Source of the DNA: Streptomyces sp. NBC_00513
Lineage (GTDB): Bacteria; Actinomycetota; Actinomycetes; Streptomycetales; Streptomycetaceae
Reading direction: 5' to 3'
Length of the DNA: 64,000 nucleotides
NCBI RefSeq assembly: GCF_041431415.1
Contig: NZ_CP107845.1
Span: forward strand, 7,688,001-7,752,000
Part shown: piece after piece, positions 44,248-52,454 of the stretch
Numbering within the stretch: position 1 is the stretch's first letter
Layout: each line of letters begins with the position of its first letter
Program-made: the position numbers and the translations under genes
The notes under the pieces: generated by a model
The model's database searches: none
What the model was told of the DNA's origin: nothing
The model's input: the letters and a program-made list of their open reading frames with translations, nothing else

Positions 44248-45032
44248 ACACCCTCGAACGGGGGCTCGCCGGGCGCACCGCGGTGGTGACCGGCGGCGCC
44301 CAGGGCATCGGCGCCGCCGTGGTCGCGAGACTGTGCGCGGAGGGATGCCGAGTCCTCGTCCTCGACAAGAGCGCCGAGCACGGCCGCGCCGCGGTCAAGG
44401 AGTGGGGCGAGCGCGGCCACGAGGTGAGCCTGGCCGTGGGCGACGTGGTCGACGAGGAGTCGGTGCGGGCGGCCTTTGCCGGTCTCCCGGCCGGCTGGCC
44501 GGCGCCCACCCTGTTGGTGAACCTCGCCGCGGGCTTCGTCTTCAAGGGCCTGGACGCGACCCCGCAGGAGTGGCACGCCGCACTCGACCCCACCATCGTC
44601 GGACTGTCCCTGGTCACCCGGGAGTTCGTCGCCGGACTGCCGCAGGACGCGGCCGGGGCCGCGATCGTGAACATGGCCTCGATCTCGGCGCACATCGCGC
44701 AGAGCGGATACCTGACCTACAACACCGGCAAGTCGGCGGTGCTGGGCTTCACCCGCTGCGCGGCCCAGGAACTGGCCCCCCGGGGCGTTCGGGTCAACTC
44801 CGTGAGCCCCGGGACGGTGTGGAACGCCAACAACGAGCGCTACCACCGCGAGGCCCTCGGCCTCGACCGCGCGTCGGCCGAAGCAGCCCCGGAACACGGC
44901 GGGAAGTTCCTGCTGGGACGGTTCGCCGACCCGGAGGAGATCGCGGCGCCGATCGCGTTCCTGCTGTCCGCCGAGGCCGGCTTCATCACCGGCACCGACC
45001 TGCCGGTCGACGGCGGATACCTGGCGGTGTGA
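44244..45032 (+). CDS. Short-chain dehydrogenase/reductase (FabG-like)
   Basis: A 262-aa classical SDR. TGGAQGIGAAV binds the cofactor, LDKS follows strand 2, NLAAG replaces the usual NNAG, and the catalytic Ser and YNTGK motif (Tyr-x3-Lys) are present. The C-terminus has the standard GRFADPEEIAAPIAFLLS and VDGGY. It overlaps the NDK-like gene by 4 nt. Candidate oxidoreductase for a cyclitol hydroxyl. Confidence 0.92.
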   Translation: MNTLERGLAGRTAVVTGGAQGIGAAVVARLCAEGCRVLVLDKSAEHGRAAVKEWGERGHEVSLAVGDVVDEESVRAAFAGLPAGWPAPTLLVNLAAGFVFKGLDATPQEWHAALDPTIVGLSLVTREFVAGLPQDAAGAAIVNMASISAHIAQSGYLTYNTGKSAVLGFTRCAAQELAPRGVRVNSVSPGTVWNANNERYHREALGLDRASAEAAPEHGGKFLLGRFADPEEIAAPIAFLLSAEAGFITGTDLPVDGGYLAV

Positions 45033-45035
45033 GCG

Positions 45036-45845
45036 GTGATAGACCTGCACACCCACCACCAGCGCTGTGGGCACGCCACGGGATCGCTGCGGGACTACGT
45101 CACGGCGGCGCTCGACCGGGGCGTCAAGGTCCTCGGGCTCTCCGACCACACCCCGATGTTCAAGGAGGAGGTGGACCAGGCGCTGCCCCGCGTGGCGATG
45201 CCGAAGTCACAGTTCCCCGCCTACATCGCCGAGGCGCTCGCCCTCAAGGAGGAGTTCGCGGGCAGCATCGAGATCCTCGTCTCCACCGAGGCCGACTTCT
45301 TCCGCGGGAGCATGGACGCGTACACGAAGGAGCTGAGCGCGTACCCCCTGGACTACGTCATCGGTTCGGTCCACATGTTCGAGGGCCGGGACATCTTCGA
45401 CGTCACCCGCTGGGAGAGCGTCGAGGAGGACGACCTCGGCGCGGTCAAATCGCGTTACTTCCGGGAGATCGCCGCCTGCGCCCGGTCCGGCCTGTTCCAC
45501 GTCATGGGCCACGTGGACGCGCTGAAGGGCAACCACCCGCGGCTCGGCGCCGTTCCCGCGCCCGCCGCCTCCGACGAGATGCTCCGCGCGATCCGGGACT
45601 CCGGGGCCGTGATGGAGATCAACACCTCCGGCGGCACCAAGATGTGCGGTGGCTGGTATCCCGAGTTCGACCTGCTCGAACGGGCCCACCACTTCCGGGT
45701 CCCGATCACCTTCGGCTCCGACGCCCACGTCCCCGAACGGGTGGCCGACCAGTACCCGGAGGTGGCCAAGGTACTCGGCGAGATCGGCTTCCGGACCTGG
45801 ACCGTGTTCCGCCGCGGCGCCCCCGTGACCCGCCCGCTGTTCTGA
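45036..45845 (+). CDS. PHP-domain phosphatase (histidinol-phosphatase type)
   Basis: A 269-aa metallo-phosphoesterase. Metal motifs are HTHHQRCGHA at the N-terminus, SDHTPM, TEADF, a GSVHMF His, GHVDALKG, and the C-terminal SDAHVPE. Histidinol phosphatase HisK-like proteins share all of these. In this locus it likely removes phosphate from a cyclitol or amino-polyol phosphate, parallel to the HAD enzyme. GTG start 3 nt after the SDR stop. Confidence 0.91.
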   Translation: MIDLHTHHQRCGHATGSLRDYVTAALDRGVKVLGLSDHTPMFKEEVDQALPRVAMPKSQFPAYIAEALALKEEFAGSIEILVSTEADFFRGSMDAYTKELSAYPLDYVIGSVHMFEGRDIFDVTRWESVEEDDLGAVKSRYFREIAACARSGLFHVMGHVDALKGNHPRLGAVPAPAASDEMLRAIRDSGAVMEINTSGGTKMCGGWYPEFDLLERAHHFRVPITFGSDAHVPERVADQYPEVAKVLGEIGFRTWTVFRRGAPVTRPLF

Positions 45846-45930
45846 TCGCTGCCGCGTGGGCGGCCGTTCGGGCCGCCACCGCGGCGCACCCCCGCAGGAT
45901 GTTCCCGACCGTTCCCCGTGGAGAGTCCCC

Positions 45931-47073
45931 ATGCTCGTCAGTGACCTCGTATCCCGCGACCCGGACGGGGCGACCACCCGGTTCCTGCGCGTCCGGGACC
46001 AGACCCTGAAGATCGTCACCAACTCGCCCGAAGCCGCCGGCCTGGTCTCGGAGACCTTCTGCCCGCCGGGCATGCTCGGCGTCGCCGAGACCGACCGGGA
46101 GGACGAGCCGGACCTCGTGATCGCCGACGTGGCCCGGGACCCCTCCGCCGTGGCCGAGTTGCTCCAGCGGTCCGCCGAGACGGCCGTACGGGGCGTGTAC
46201 GAACTCACGCGCCACTACCGGCAGCCGCGTTTCGACGGCGAGGGCCACACCGTCTTCGTGCTCCGGGACCAGAACTCCGACGAGGTGGCCGCCCTGATCC
46301 GCACCGAGGGGCGCATGACCCTCGTGCGCCCCCGGTCCGGGCTGGGGGACCGGTGGCTCACCCGGATCATCCGCGACGTGGCCACCAGGATCGCCAAGGC
46401 CGAGGGCTCGCTGGTCCTGCACTCCTCCGCCTTCGTGTACGACGACGGCGCCCACCTGGTGATCGGTGACTCCGGGGCCGGGAAGTCGACGACGGCCATC
46501 GCGCTGGCCCGGCTGCTGCCCTCGGCCGGTTGGATGGGCAACGACCGCATGCACCTCGACCAGCGCGGACCGGGCTACCAGGTGACGGCCTGCCCGCTGC
46601 CGCTCGCCGTCAACAAGGGCTCCCTCGACGTCATGGGCGTCACCGACTTCGGGTCCTGGTCCGTGCGGGCGGGCTTCCCGCCGGCCGGATCGGACTGGGA
46701 CCGGTTCCAGGGCGAGGACAAGCTGAAGCTGAGTTCGCAGGAGGTCGGCCGGTACCTCGGTGTCCGCGTCGTGCCGAACGCACCGCTGGCAGGAGTGATC
46801 CTGCCCCGCGTGGACCGCGAGGCCGGCTACTCCCTCACCCCCGCGAGTGCCGCCCACGCCGCCGAGGTGATCACCCGGAACTGCTTCTCGCTCGACGACA
46901 ACCTGTACGGCGAGGACTGGCTGGACGTCCCCGTGCGACGGCGGGCGGCTCCCCCCTCGATCGACGCCTTCCTGGAACACCTGGCGAAACTGCCCGTGTT
47001 GCGCTGCTCCGTCGGCAGCGCGGCCGATGTGGCCAGGCTCGCGGCCGACTTCGAGGACCGCGTACGCAGGTGA
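45931..47073 (+). CDS. HPr-kinase-like P-loop protein 1
   Basis: A 380-aa protein. An N-terminal unknown domain (1-155) precedes an HprK/P-like kinase domain with Walker A GDSGAGKST at 179-187 and a GNDRMHLD strand where HPr kinases have a catalytic Asp. Streptomyces lack the classic HprK-PTS control, and such stand-alone domains occur in natural-product and RiPP loci. The ATG at 45931 has GGAGAG upstream. It ends the first + strand run. Its substrate may be a small molecule or peptide Ser/Thr; unproven. Confidence 0.82.
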   Translation: MLVSDLVSRDPDGATTRFLRVRDQTLKIVTNSPEAAGLVSETFCPPGMLGVAETDREDEPDLVIADVARDPSAVAELLQRSAETAVRGVYELTRHYRQPRFDGEGHTVFVLRDQNSDEVAALIRTEGRMTLVRPRSGLGDRWLTRIIRDVATRIAKAEGSLVLHSSAFVYDDGAHLVIGDSGAGKSTTAIALARLLPSAGWMGNDRMHLDQRGPGYQVTACPLPLAVNKGSLDVMGVTDFGSWSVRAGFPPAGSDWDRFQGEDKLKLSSQEVGRYLGVRVVPNAPLAGVILPRVDREAGYSLTPASAAHAAEVITRNCFSLDDNLYGEDWLDVPVRRRAAPPSIDAFLEHLAKLPVLRCSVGSAADVARLAADFEDRVRR

Positions 47074-47094
47074 GGACGCCCACCGGAACACGGT

Positions 47095-48069
47095 TCAGGG
47101 CGCGCCCGCCTCCAGCGCCGCGGCCGTCCTGGCGACCAGGTCCAGATTCGCGCGGAAACGCGACCAGAAGCGCAGGACCCAGCCGAGGTACCAGGTGCCC
47201 AGGCTCGTGTCACGCCGCCCCAGCAGGGTGACGTGGTCGTGCCTGGGCAGGAACCACAGGGCGCCGAGACGGGCCAGATCGCGGGCGCGGGAGTACGGGA
47301 TGCCCAGGCGGGCGTGCAGCCGGCCGAGGAAGAGGCCCGTCGCCCTCGGATCCAGGGCGAAGTCACCCCGCCCGAGACGGCAGGAGAGCCACAGCGCCTT
47401 CCCCGCGTCGGCGGGCCGACGCGAGAAGCCGGCCTCGTCCCAGTCGATCACCGTCAACCGGCCGGGACCGTCCGAGATCAGATTGCGGCCGTGCAGATCG
47501 CCGTGGTGCACCCGCAGGCCGCTCGCGCTCGTCAACCGTTGTGCGCCGCGCCGCAGTTCGCCGAGGTGCGTGTCCATGGCGCGGCCCAGCCCCCGCCACT
47601 CACCGGTGAGCAGGGGGTCCACGAGTGAGCGCTCCGACGGAGCCCCCTCCAGCCACGGAGAGGCATAGTCCGCGACCAACGCGTCCTCGGCCCGCACCCC
47701 CTGCGCACGCGCCGCCAGGTCGGCGAGGACGTCCACGACCCCGCCGATGTGCCGCCGCGCGTCGTCCGACGGCGTTCCGGGCGCGTACGGACGCACCACC
47801 ACCAGCCGGGGCCGCTCCGCCCCGTGGAAGCCCAGGTCGAGCACCGGCGGGTACCAGGGCGCGCCGCGCAGGGCGGAATCGACGCGGCCGATCCGCCGGA
47901 ACTCCGCGGCGGAGGAGCGCTCCGCGCAGTGCACCTTCACCGACAGCGCACGGCCGCCCCGGGCCACCCGGTAGGAGGCGTTGAGGCCCCGACCGTCGAG
48001 GAGTTCGGCCTGCCCCGCCGCGATGAGCGCGACGACCTCGGGGACGGTGGGCGGCGCGGCTCCCGTCAC
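47095..48069 (-). CDS. Aminoglycoside-phosphotransferase-fold kinase
   Basis: A 324-aa APH/choline-kinase-type protein from the GTG at 48069. The N-lobe has SYRVARGGRALSVKVH (Lys); the catalytic loop reads HHGDLHGRNLI and the Mg-binding Asp lies in VIDWDEAG. It could phosphorylate a hydroxyl of the locus product (self-protection) or a pathway intermediate. It overlaps the upstream kinase gene by 4 nt and converges on the HprK-like gene, with only 21 bp between them. Confidence 0.9.
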   Translation of the reverse strand: MTGAAPPTVPEVVALIAAGQAELLDGRGLNASYRVARGGRALSVKVHCAERSSAAEFRRIGRVDSALRGAPWYPPVLDLGFHGAERPRLVVVRPYAPGTPSDDARRHIGGVVDVLADLAARAQGVRAEDALVADYASPWLEGAPSERSLVDPLLTGEWRGLGRAMDTHLGELRRGAQRLTSASGLRVHHGDLHGRNLISDGPGRLTVIDWDEAGFSRRPADAGKALWLSCRLGRGDFALDPRATGLFLGRLHARLGIPYSRARDLARLGALWFLPRHDHVTLLGRRDTSLGTWYLGWVLRFWSRFRANLDLVARTAAALEAGAP

Positions 48070-48629
48070 GAGGGCCGGCCCGCCGCGCCGCCCTCGAACC
48101 AGTCGGTCACCGCAGCGACCAGCTTGTCCAGTGGCAGGGCGCTGTCCAGCCGCAGCACCGGACACGTGAGTTCCGCCAGCCAGCGTTCGTCCTTGGACCG
48201 GCGGCCCGGCACGTCGGTGTCCTCGTAGCCCCTCGCCCAATCCATGAAGTCCTGGTGGGCCGTCTCCAGCGCCCCGCCCGAGCCGATGTTGTCGCCGTAC
48301 CGGACGACCTCGCGGCGCATCAGCCGGTCCATCCTGACCTTCGGGTCGATGGTCAGGAACACGACGCCGTCGACCCGCGCGATGACGCCGTCGCCCCAGC
48401 CCCGCAGCGTCCCGGACAGCACCCAGGCGGCGCGCGGCACGAACAGCGCCTCCATCAGCGCCAGACGGGCCTCGACGGGCCGCTTGTGGGTGTAGGGCGG
48501 AATGGTGGGCAGCCACAGGTAGTCGTCCACGTCCGCGTGCGCCGCCGCCCACAGGGTCGCGAGCGCGCGGCCGAGCGTGGTACTGCCCGCCCCACTCGGC
48601 CCCGTGACGAGCAGTCGGTGCGTGTGCAT
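48066..48629 (-). CDS. Small P-loop kinase (AAA/adenylate-kinase-like)
   Basis: A 187-aa P-loop protein. Walker A is GPSGAGSTT, in which Ser replaces the usual invariant Lys-adjacent arrangement of GxxGxGK: the canonical Lys is absent. DVDDYLW and an SGTLRGWGDGVI segment with a VFLTIDP Walker B strand follow, then a lid with MRREVVRYGDN. It resembles shikimate/adenylate-kinase-type proteins. GGGGAGG precedes the ATG. Forms a two-gene unit with the APH-like kinase. Confidence 0.82.
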   Translation of the reverse strand: MHTHRLLVTGPSGAGSTTLGRALATLWAAAHADVDDYLWLPTIPPYTHKRPVEARLALMEALFVPRAAWVLSGTLRGWGDGVIARVDGVVFLTIDPKVRMDRLMRREVVRYGDNIGSGGALETAHQDFMDWARGYEDTDVPGRRSKDERWLAELTCPVLRLDSALPLDKLVAAVTDWFEGGAAGRPS

Positions 48630-48792
48630 CCGACGCCTCCCCTTCCTCGGGTGTCCCTTGACCGGGCGCCCCAGACTAACGGGCCGACCCGCCGTGCGAC
48701 ACGGCGCACGGCGAGACGGGCCGCGTCGCGCCGGCCCGGACCCGGGTACCGCGGTACGGACAGAACCCCGTGCGGAGGCTACGCTCGCGGCC

Positions 48793-49494
48793 ATGCCGAA
48801 TGCCCTCGTGTCCGGTGTCTCCCGGGGCCTAGGGGTCCACCTGTGCCGCGCCCTTCGGGCGGCCGGCTACCGCGTCCTGGGCGTGGGCCTGTCGCCCTCG
48901 CCGCGCGGCGACCACGTCGACGACTACCGGGCCATCGACCTGCGCGAGCCGCTCGCCGACGACCTCTTCGCCAACGAGGACGTCGACGTGCTGGTCAGCA
49001 ACGCGGGCGTCTACCTGGACGATCCCCGGGGCGGCTACGGCGACCTCTTCTCGCTCACCCCGGACGACCTGCGGGACACCTTCGAGGTCAACCTGTTCGG
49101 CACCGCGCGACTGGTCCTGCGGTACGCCCCCCGGATGCTCGCGCGGGGCTCGGGCCGGATCGTCTGCGTCTCCTCGGGCATGGGACGCCTCCAGGACGCG
49201 GACGGGGCCTCCTTCGCCTACCGGTCGTCCAAGCTGGCGGCCAACTCCCTGGTCCTCTCGGTGGCCCGGCACTTCGCCGCGACCCCCGGTGACCTGGCCT
49301 CCTTCGCGTACTGCCCGGGATGGATCCGTACCGACATGGGGACGCCGGACGCCCCGAACGAGCCCGCTCCGGCCGCCGCCGACCTGGTGCGCCTGCTGGA
49401 CGTGCCCGCCGCACGGTCCAACGGCCGGTTCTTCCGGGGGCTCGGCGAACTGGGCTGGGACACCCGCGGGCCGATGGTCTCGGAACCCGACTGA
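48793..49494 (+). CDS. Short-chain dehydrogenase/reductase
   Basis: A 233-aa SDR. SGVSRGLGVHLC is the cofactor loop, SNAGVYLDD replaces NNAG, CVSSGMG holds the catalytic Ser, and YRSSK the Tyr and Lys. It is divergent from the kinases. A TACGCT box ends 7 nt before the ATG, again the leaderless layout. Likely a third oxidoreductase of the pathway. Confidence 0.9.
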   Translation: MPNALVSGVSRGLGVHLCRALRAAGYRVLGVGLSPSPRGDHVDDYRAIDLREPLADDLFANEDVDVLVSNAGVYLDDPRGGYGDLFSLTPDDLRDTFEVNLFGTARLVLRYAPRMLARGSGRIVCVSSGMGRLQDADGASFAYRSSKLAANSLVLSVARHFAATPGDLASFAYCPGWIRTDMGTPDAPNEPAPAAADLVRLLDVPAARSNGRFFRGLGELGWDTRGPMVSEPD

Positions 49495-49621
49495 ATCCCA
49501 TGTCCGTTCCGCTCTGCGGAATCGCCCGGGACAGGCCCGGCCGTCCTTGTCATGATCGGCCGTGACGACCGGGACCCGGCACGGCGCGGGCCCCCACCCA
49601 GACACGGGGGTGATATGCGGC

Positions 49622-50719
49622 ATGACATCGAGCGCACCCACGCACCGGTACACCGTCCGTTCACACGTCGAGAACACCGGCCTGACGTGCTCGCCGTCCG
49701 TGGCGCGGCACATCGACCGCCTCGCACGTCCCTACCTGTCCGTCGAACCGGGCCCCTGCCCACCCGGGGCCTGGGAGGTCGTCGCCGACACCGAGCCACC
49801 GGCGAACGCCCTGCCGGAAACGGTCACCGCGCAGGGTGAGGCGAGCGTCCACTACGCCGTCGACCGCACCCGGAAGACCCTCTACCACCTGGCCCCCCGG
49901 GGCGAGGCGTGGGTCACCCAGTCCCTCCTGCGGGCAACCCGGGCGATCCACCGCTCGGCGGCGAGCCGGCAGGGCATGCTCTTCCTCCACGCCGGGCTCG
50001 TGGAACTGGACGGACTGGGCGTCGCCCTCGTCGGTGGCAGCCGGGCCGGCAAGACCACCTTCGTCATGGCGAGCGTGCTGCACGGCGGGGGCGTCATGGT
50101 GTGCAACGACGACGTGAGCCTCACCGCGGAACCGGACGGGAGCGGAGTCCTCGGCGTCGGGTGGCCGCGGTCCGTCTCGGTACGGCTGGACACCCTTGAC
50201 CTGTTGTTCGGGCGGGAGGCGGCGCGGGCGGCCCTGTCCTCCCTGACGCATCCGGCCAACCAGACGCTCGGGAGCCTGCGCGAGTCGGGCGTCGAGGAGC
50301 ACGGGACGGCCCTGATCTACCCCTGGGAGTACGCCAACCTGCTGGACACCCGCATCGGCCGGTCGGCGACCGTCGACGCGATCGTCCACCTCAGCCTCGC
50401 CGACGACCCGTCGGAGACCGGCGCGGCGGACGTACCGCCGGCCGAGCGCGCCGGACTGCTGGAACGCCACGTCCTGGGCCTGCCCAACAAACACCTCAAC
50501 ATCTTCGGCCACGCCCCGGACGACGCCACCGCCGGCCGGACCCGTGACGCCCTCGCGGCGCTGCCCACCTTCCGCTTCCGGTACGCGTTCGAGGACGCGA
50601 GGCGGGAGGTTGAACGGCTCGCCGGCCACCTCCGCGCCCGCGTGCCGGCGCCGGCACGCTCCCCGGAAGACCGCCTCACAGACCGAGCCGCACCGGCCGG
50701 TCCGGGGCGCCACCGGTGA
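49622..50719 (+). CDS. HPr-kinase-like P-loop protein 2
   Basis: A 365-aa protein from the ATG at 49622 (near-perfect SD GGGGGTGAT 7 nt upstream); GTG 49562 in the same frame is an alternative. The N-terminal domain is unknown. Walker A GGSRAGKTT is at 138-146, then a VCNDDVSLT strand like the catalytic Asp pair of HprK. It is a paralogue-like counterpart of the protein at 45931 and may act in the same pathway. Its 3' end overlaps the Nudix gene by 44 nt, tail to tail. Confidence 0.8.
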   Translation: MTSSAPTHRYTVRSHVENTGLTCSPSVARHIDRLARPYLSVEPGPCPPGAWEVVADTEPPANALPETVTAQGEASVHYAVDRTRKTLYHLAPRGEAWVTQSLLRATRAIHRSAASRQGMLFLHAGLVELDGLGVALVGGSRAGKTTFVMASVLHGGGVMVCNDDVSLTAEPDGSGVLGVGWPRSVSVRLDTLDLLFGREAARAALSSLTHPANQTLGSLRESGVEEHGTALIYPWEYANLLDTRIGRSATVDAIVHLSLADDPSETGAADVPPAERAGLLERHVLGLPNKHLNIFGHAPDDATAGRTRDALAALPTFRFRYAFEDARREVERLAGHLRARVPAPARSPEDRLTDRAAPAGPGRHR

Positions 50720-51176
50720 GCAGGGCGGTGAGCGGGGTGCCGAGATCGCGCGGGGCGAAGAGATCCGGGCCCCGGTACCCGACGACCTCCGGCGCCCGCC
50801 ACCACCGCGTGCCCGTGATGTTCTCGGCGGCGAGCTCCTCGTCGGTCAGCTCACCGCGCGGGGTGAAGGACGCGACGCGCACGAGGTAGTAGTCGTTCAC
50901 GACACCGTCGTACCCCCGGCTGATGTCGGGACGCACGACCTCCTGGTGCCACACGTGCGGCGGATCACCTCCGGTGAGGGCGAGGCCCACCTCCTCGCGC
51001 AACTCCCGGCGCAGGGCGTCGATCGGGCCCTCGCCCGGGTCCAGACCCCCACCGGGCGCCGCCCACAGGACGAGCGCTCCCGCCGGCTCGCGCAGGAGGA
51101 ACCGGCACAACAGGACGCGGTCCTCCTCGTCCAACACGATCGCGCGCACCGAGTGCCGAAGCTTCAGCGAAGTCAC
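50676..51176 (-). CDS. Nudix hydrolase
   Basis: A 166-aa Nudix protein. The box GGGLDPGEGPIDALRRELREEVGL matches GX5EX7REUXEEXGU. It would hydrolyse a nucleoside diphosphate linked to another moiety. GTG start at 51176; a TACGGT box ends 6 nt upstream. It faces the HprK-like gene and overlaps it by 44 nt. A house-cleaning or pathway pyrophosphatase role is possible, given the nucleotidyltransferases around it. Confidence 0.92.
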   Translation of the reverse strand: MTSLKLRHSVRAIVLDEEDRVLLCRFLLREPAGALVLWAAPGGGLDPGEGPIDALRRELREEVGLALTGGDPPHVWHQEVVRPDISRGYDGVVNDYYLVRVASFTPRGELTDEELAAENITGTRWWRAPEVVGYRGPDLFAPRDLGTPLTALLTGGAPDRPVRLGL

Positions 51177-51313
51177 CGGTACACCGTACGCGCCACACGG
51201 GTGACCCTCTCCGGTTCCCCCGCTGTCCCACTTGTTCCACCGCTTCCACCGCTTCCATCCGGCCGCTCGCCGGCCGGGACATCGCACCCCGAACAGAAAG
51301 GGGAAGGGCAGCC

Positions 51314-52414
51314 GTGCTCTCCTTCCGTCCCCACATCGCCGCCGTCTCCGGCATGGACGACTTCGACGAGGAGGCCGTCCTCGCGAAGATCCACCTCGCC
51401 GACGACGACATCCTGGTGCTGTCCGGTTCGCTCGTTGACGGCTCGGGCACCCCGTCCTCGGACTTCGACTTCTGCGTCATCGCCCGGTCGAAGGACGACA
51501 GGTTCCACCGCGACACCTTCCCGCGCGAGCAGCACATGCGGTACTACACCAGCGGCGACCGGGTGAAGGCGAGCTTCGACTACCTGCCCCACAGCCTGCT
51601 CGGGGTGGACGTCGAGTACTGGACGGTCGACGAGATCGCCGCCATGCTCGCCTCGCACGCGCGGCTCTACACCCAGATGCGGACCCGCGCACGCAAGTCC
51701 TCCGGCTTCGCGGCGTCGGCCGTCGACTTCCGGATCCTGTCGCGGCTCACGTACGGGATCCCGCTCACGAACGCCGCCGCGTTCCGGGAACTCGCCGCCG
51801 AGGTACGCCCCGGAGAGGTCGCCTACACGGCCTTTCGCGCGGCCGTCGGCAGTTACCCCGACTTCCGGGACCTGGCCGGCATGTGGGCGCAAGGAGACCA
51901 CGCGTCGGCGCTGATCGCGGCGCGCAAGCTGGGCATCGACACCTTCCGCGGCCTGACGCACGTGCACGGCAACACCAACCGCAACCCGAAGTACCTGTCC
52001 CGCTTCCTCGCCCGCTTCCCCCTTCCCGCCGAACTGTCCGACCGGTTCGGTGAATTGAACGCCCTCGGTGTCGGACCCCAGGCCGATGCCGCCGACGCCG
52101 TCCTGGAGTGGCTCGACCTCATCGACCTCGCCTTCGCCGAGATCCGGGCCGGGCGCGAGAAGGCGGAGGCGTTCGTCGGCCGCGCGGACTTCCTCGGCAT
52201 GCTGAGGGAGGAACTGCACGAGAGCATGACCTGGAACGCCGAGATCTCCAACGAGTACTGCTTCCGCGCCCGCGAGGTCGAACCCGGCCTGCCCTCCCTG
52301 CGCGAGCTGCTCTCCGCCATGACCGCCCGCGGCGCGGCACCGCACCACCTGCCGCTCCAGGAGTGGGCGAAGGGCCGTACAGCCCCCGTCGGGGAGAACA
52401 ACAAGTCCGCCTGA
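51314..52414 (+). CDS. Nucleotidyltransferase-fold protein 2
   Basis: A 366-aa protein. The signature is SGSLVDGSGTPSSDFDFCVI (GS-x10-DxD), with a third acid in LGVDVEYW. The rest is helical with an Arg/Lys-rich centre and no known domain. It is similar in layout to the protein at 33910, giving the locus two candidate nucleotidyltransferases. GTG start with AGGGGAAGGG upstream. It precedes asnB-like by 40 bp. Confidence 0.8.
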   Translation: MLSFRPHIAAVSGMDDFDEEAVLAKIHLADDDILVLSGSLVDGSGTPSSDFDFCVIARSKDDRFHRDTFPREQHMRYYTSGDRVKASFDYLPHSLLGVDVEYWTVDEIAAMLASHARLYTQMRTRARKSSGFAASAVDFRILSRLTYGIPLTNAAAFRELAAEVRPGEVAYTAFRAAVGSYPDFRDLAGMWAQGDHASALIAARKLGIDTFRGLTHVHGNTNRNPKYLSRFLARFPLPAELSDRFGELNALGVGPQADAADAVLEWLDLIDLAFAEIRAGREKAEAFVGRADFLGMLREELHESMTWNAEISNEYCFRAREVEPGLPSLRELLSAMTARGAAPHHLPLQEWAKGRTAPVGENNKSA

Positions 52415-52454
52415 GGGGCCGCCAGGCCTCCGTCGAACACCCGGGGAGACGCCC

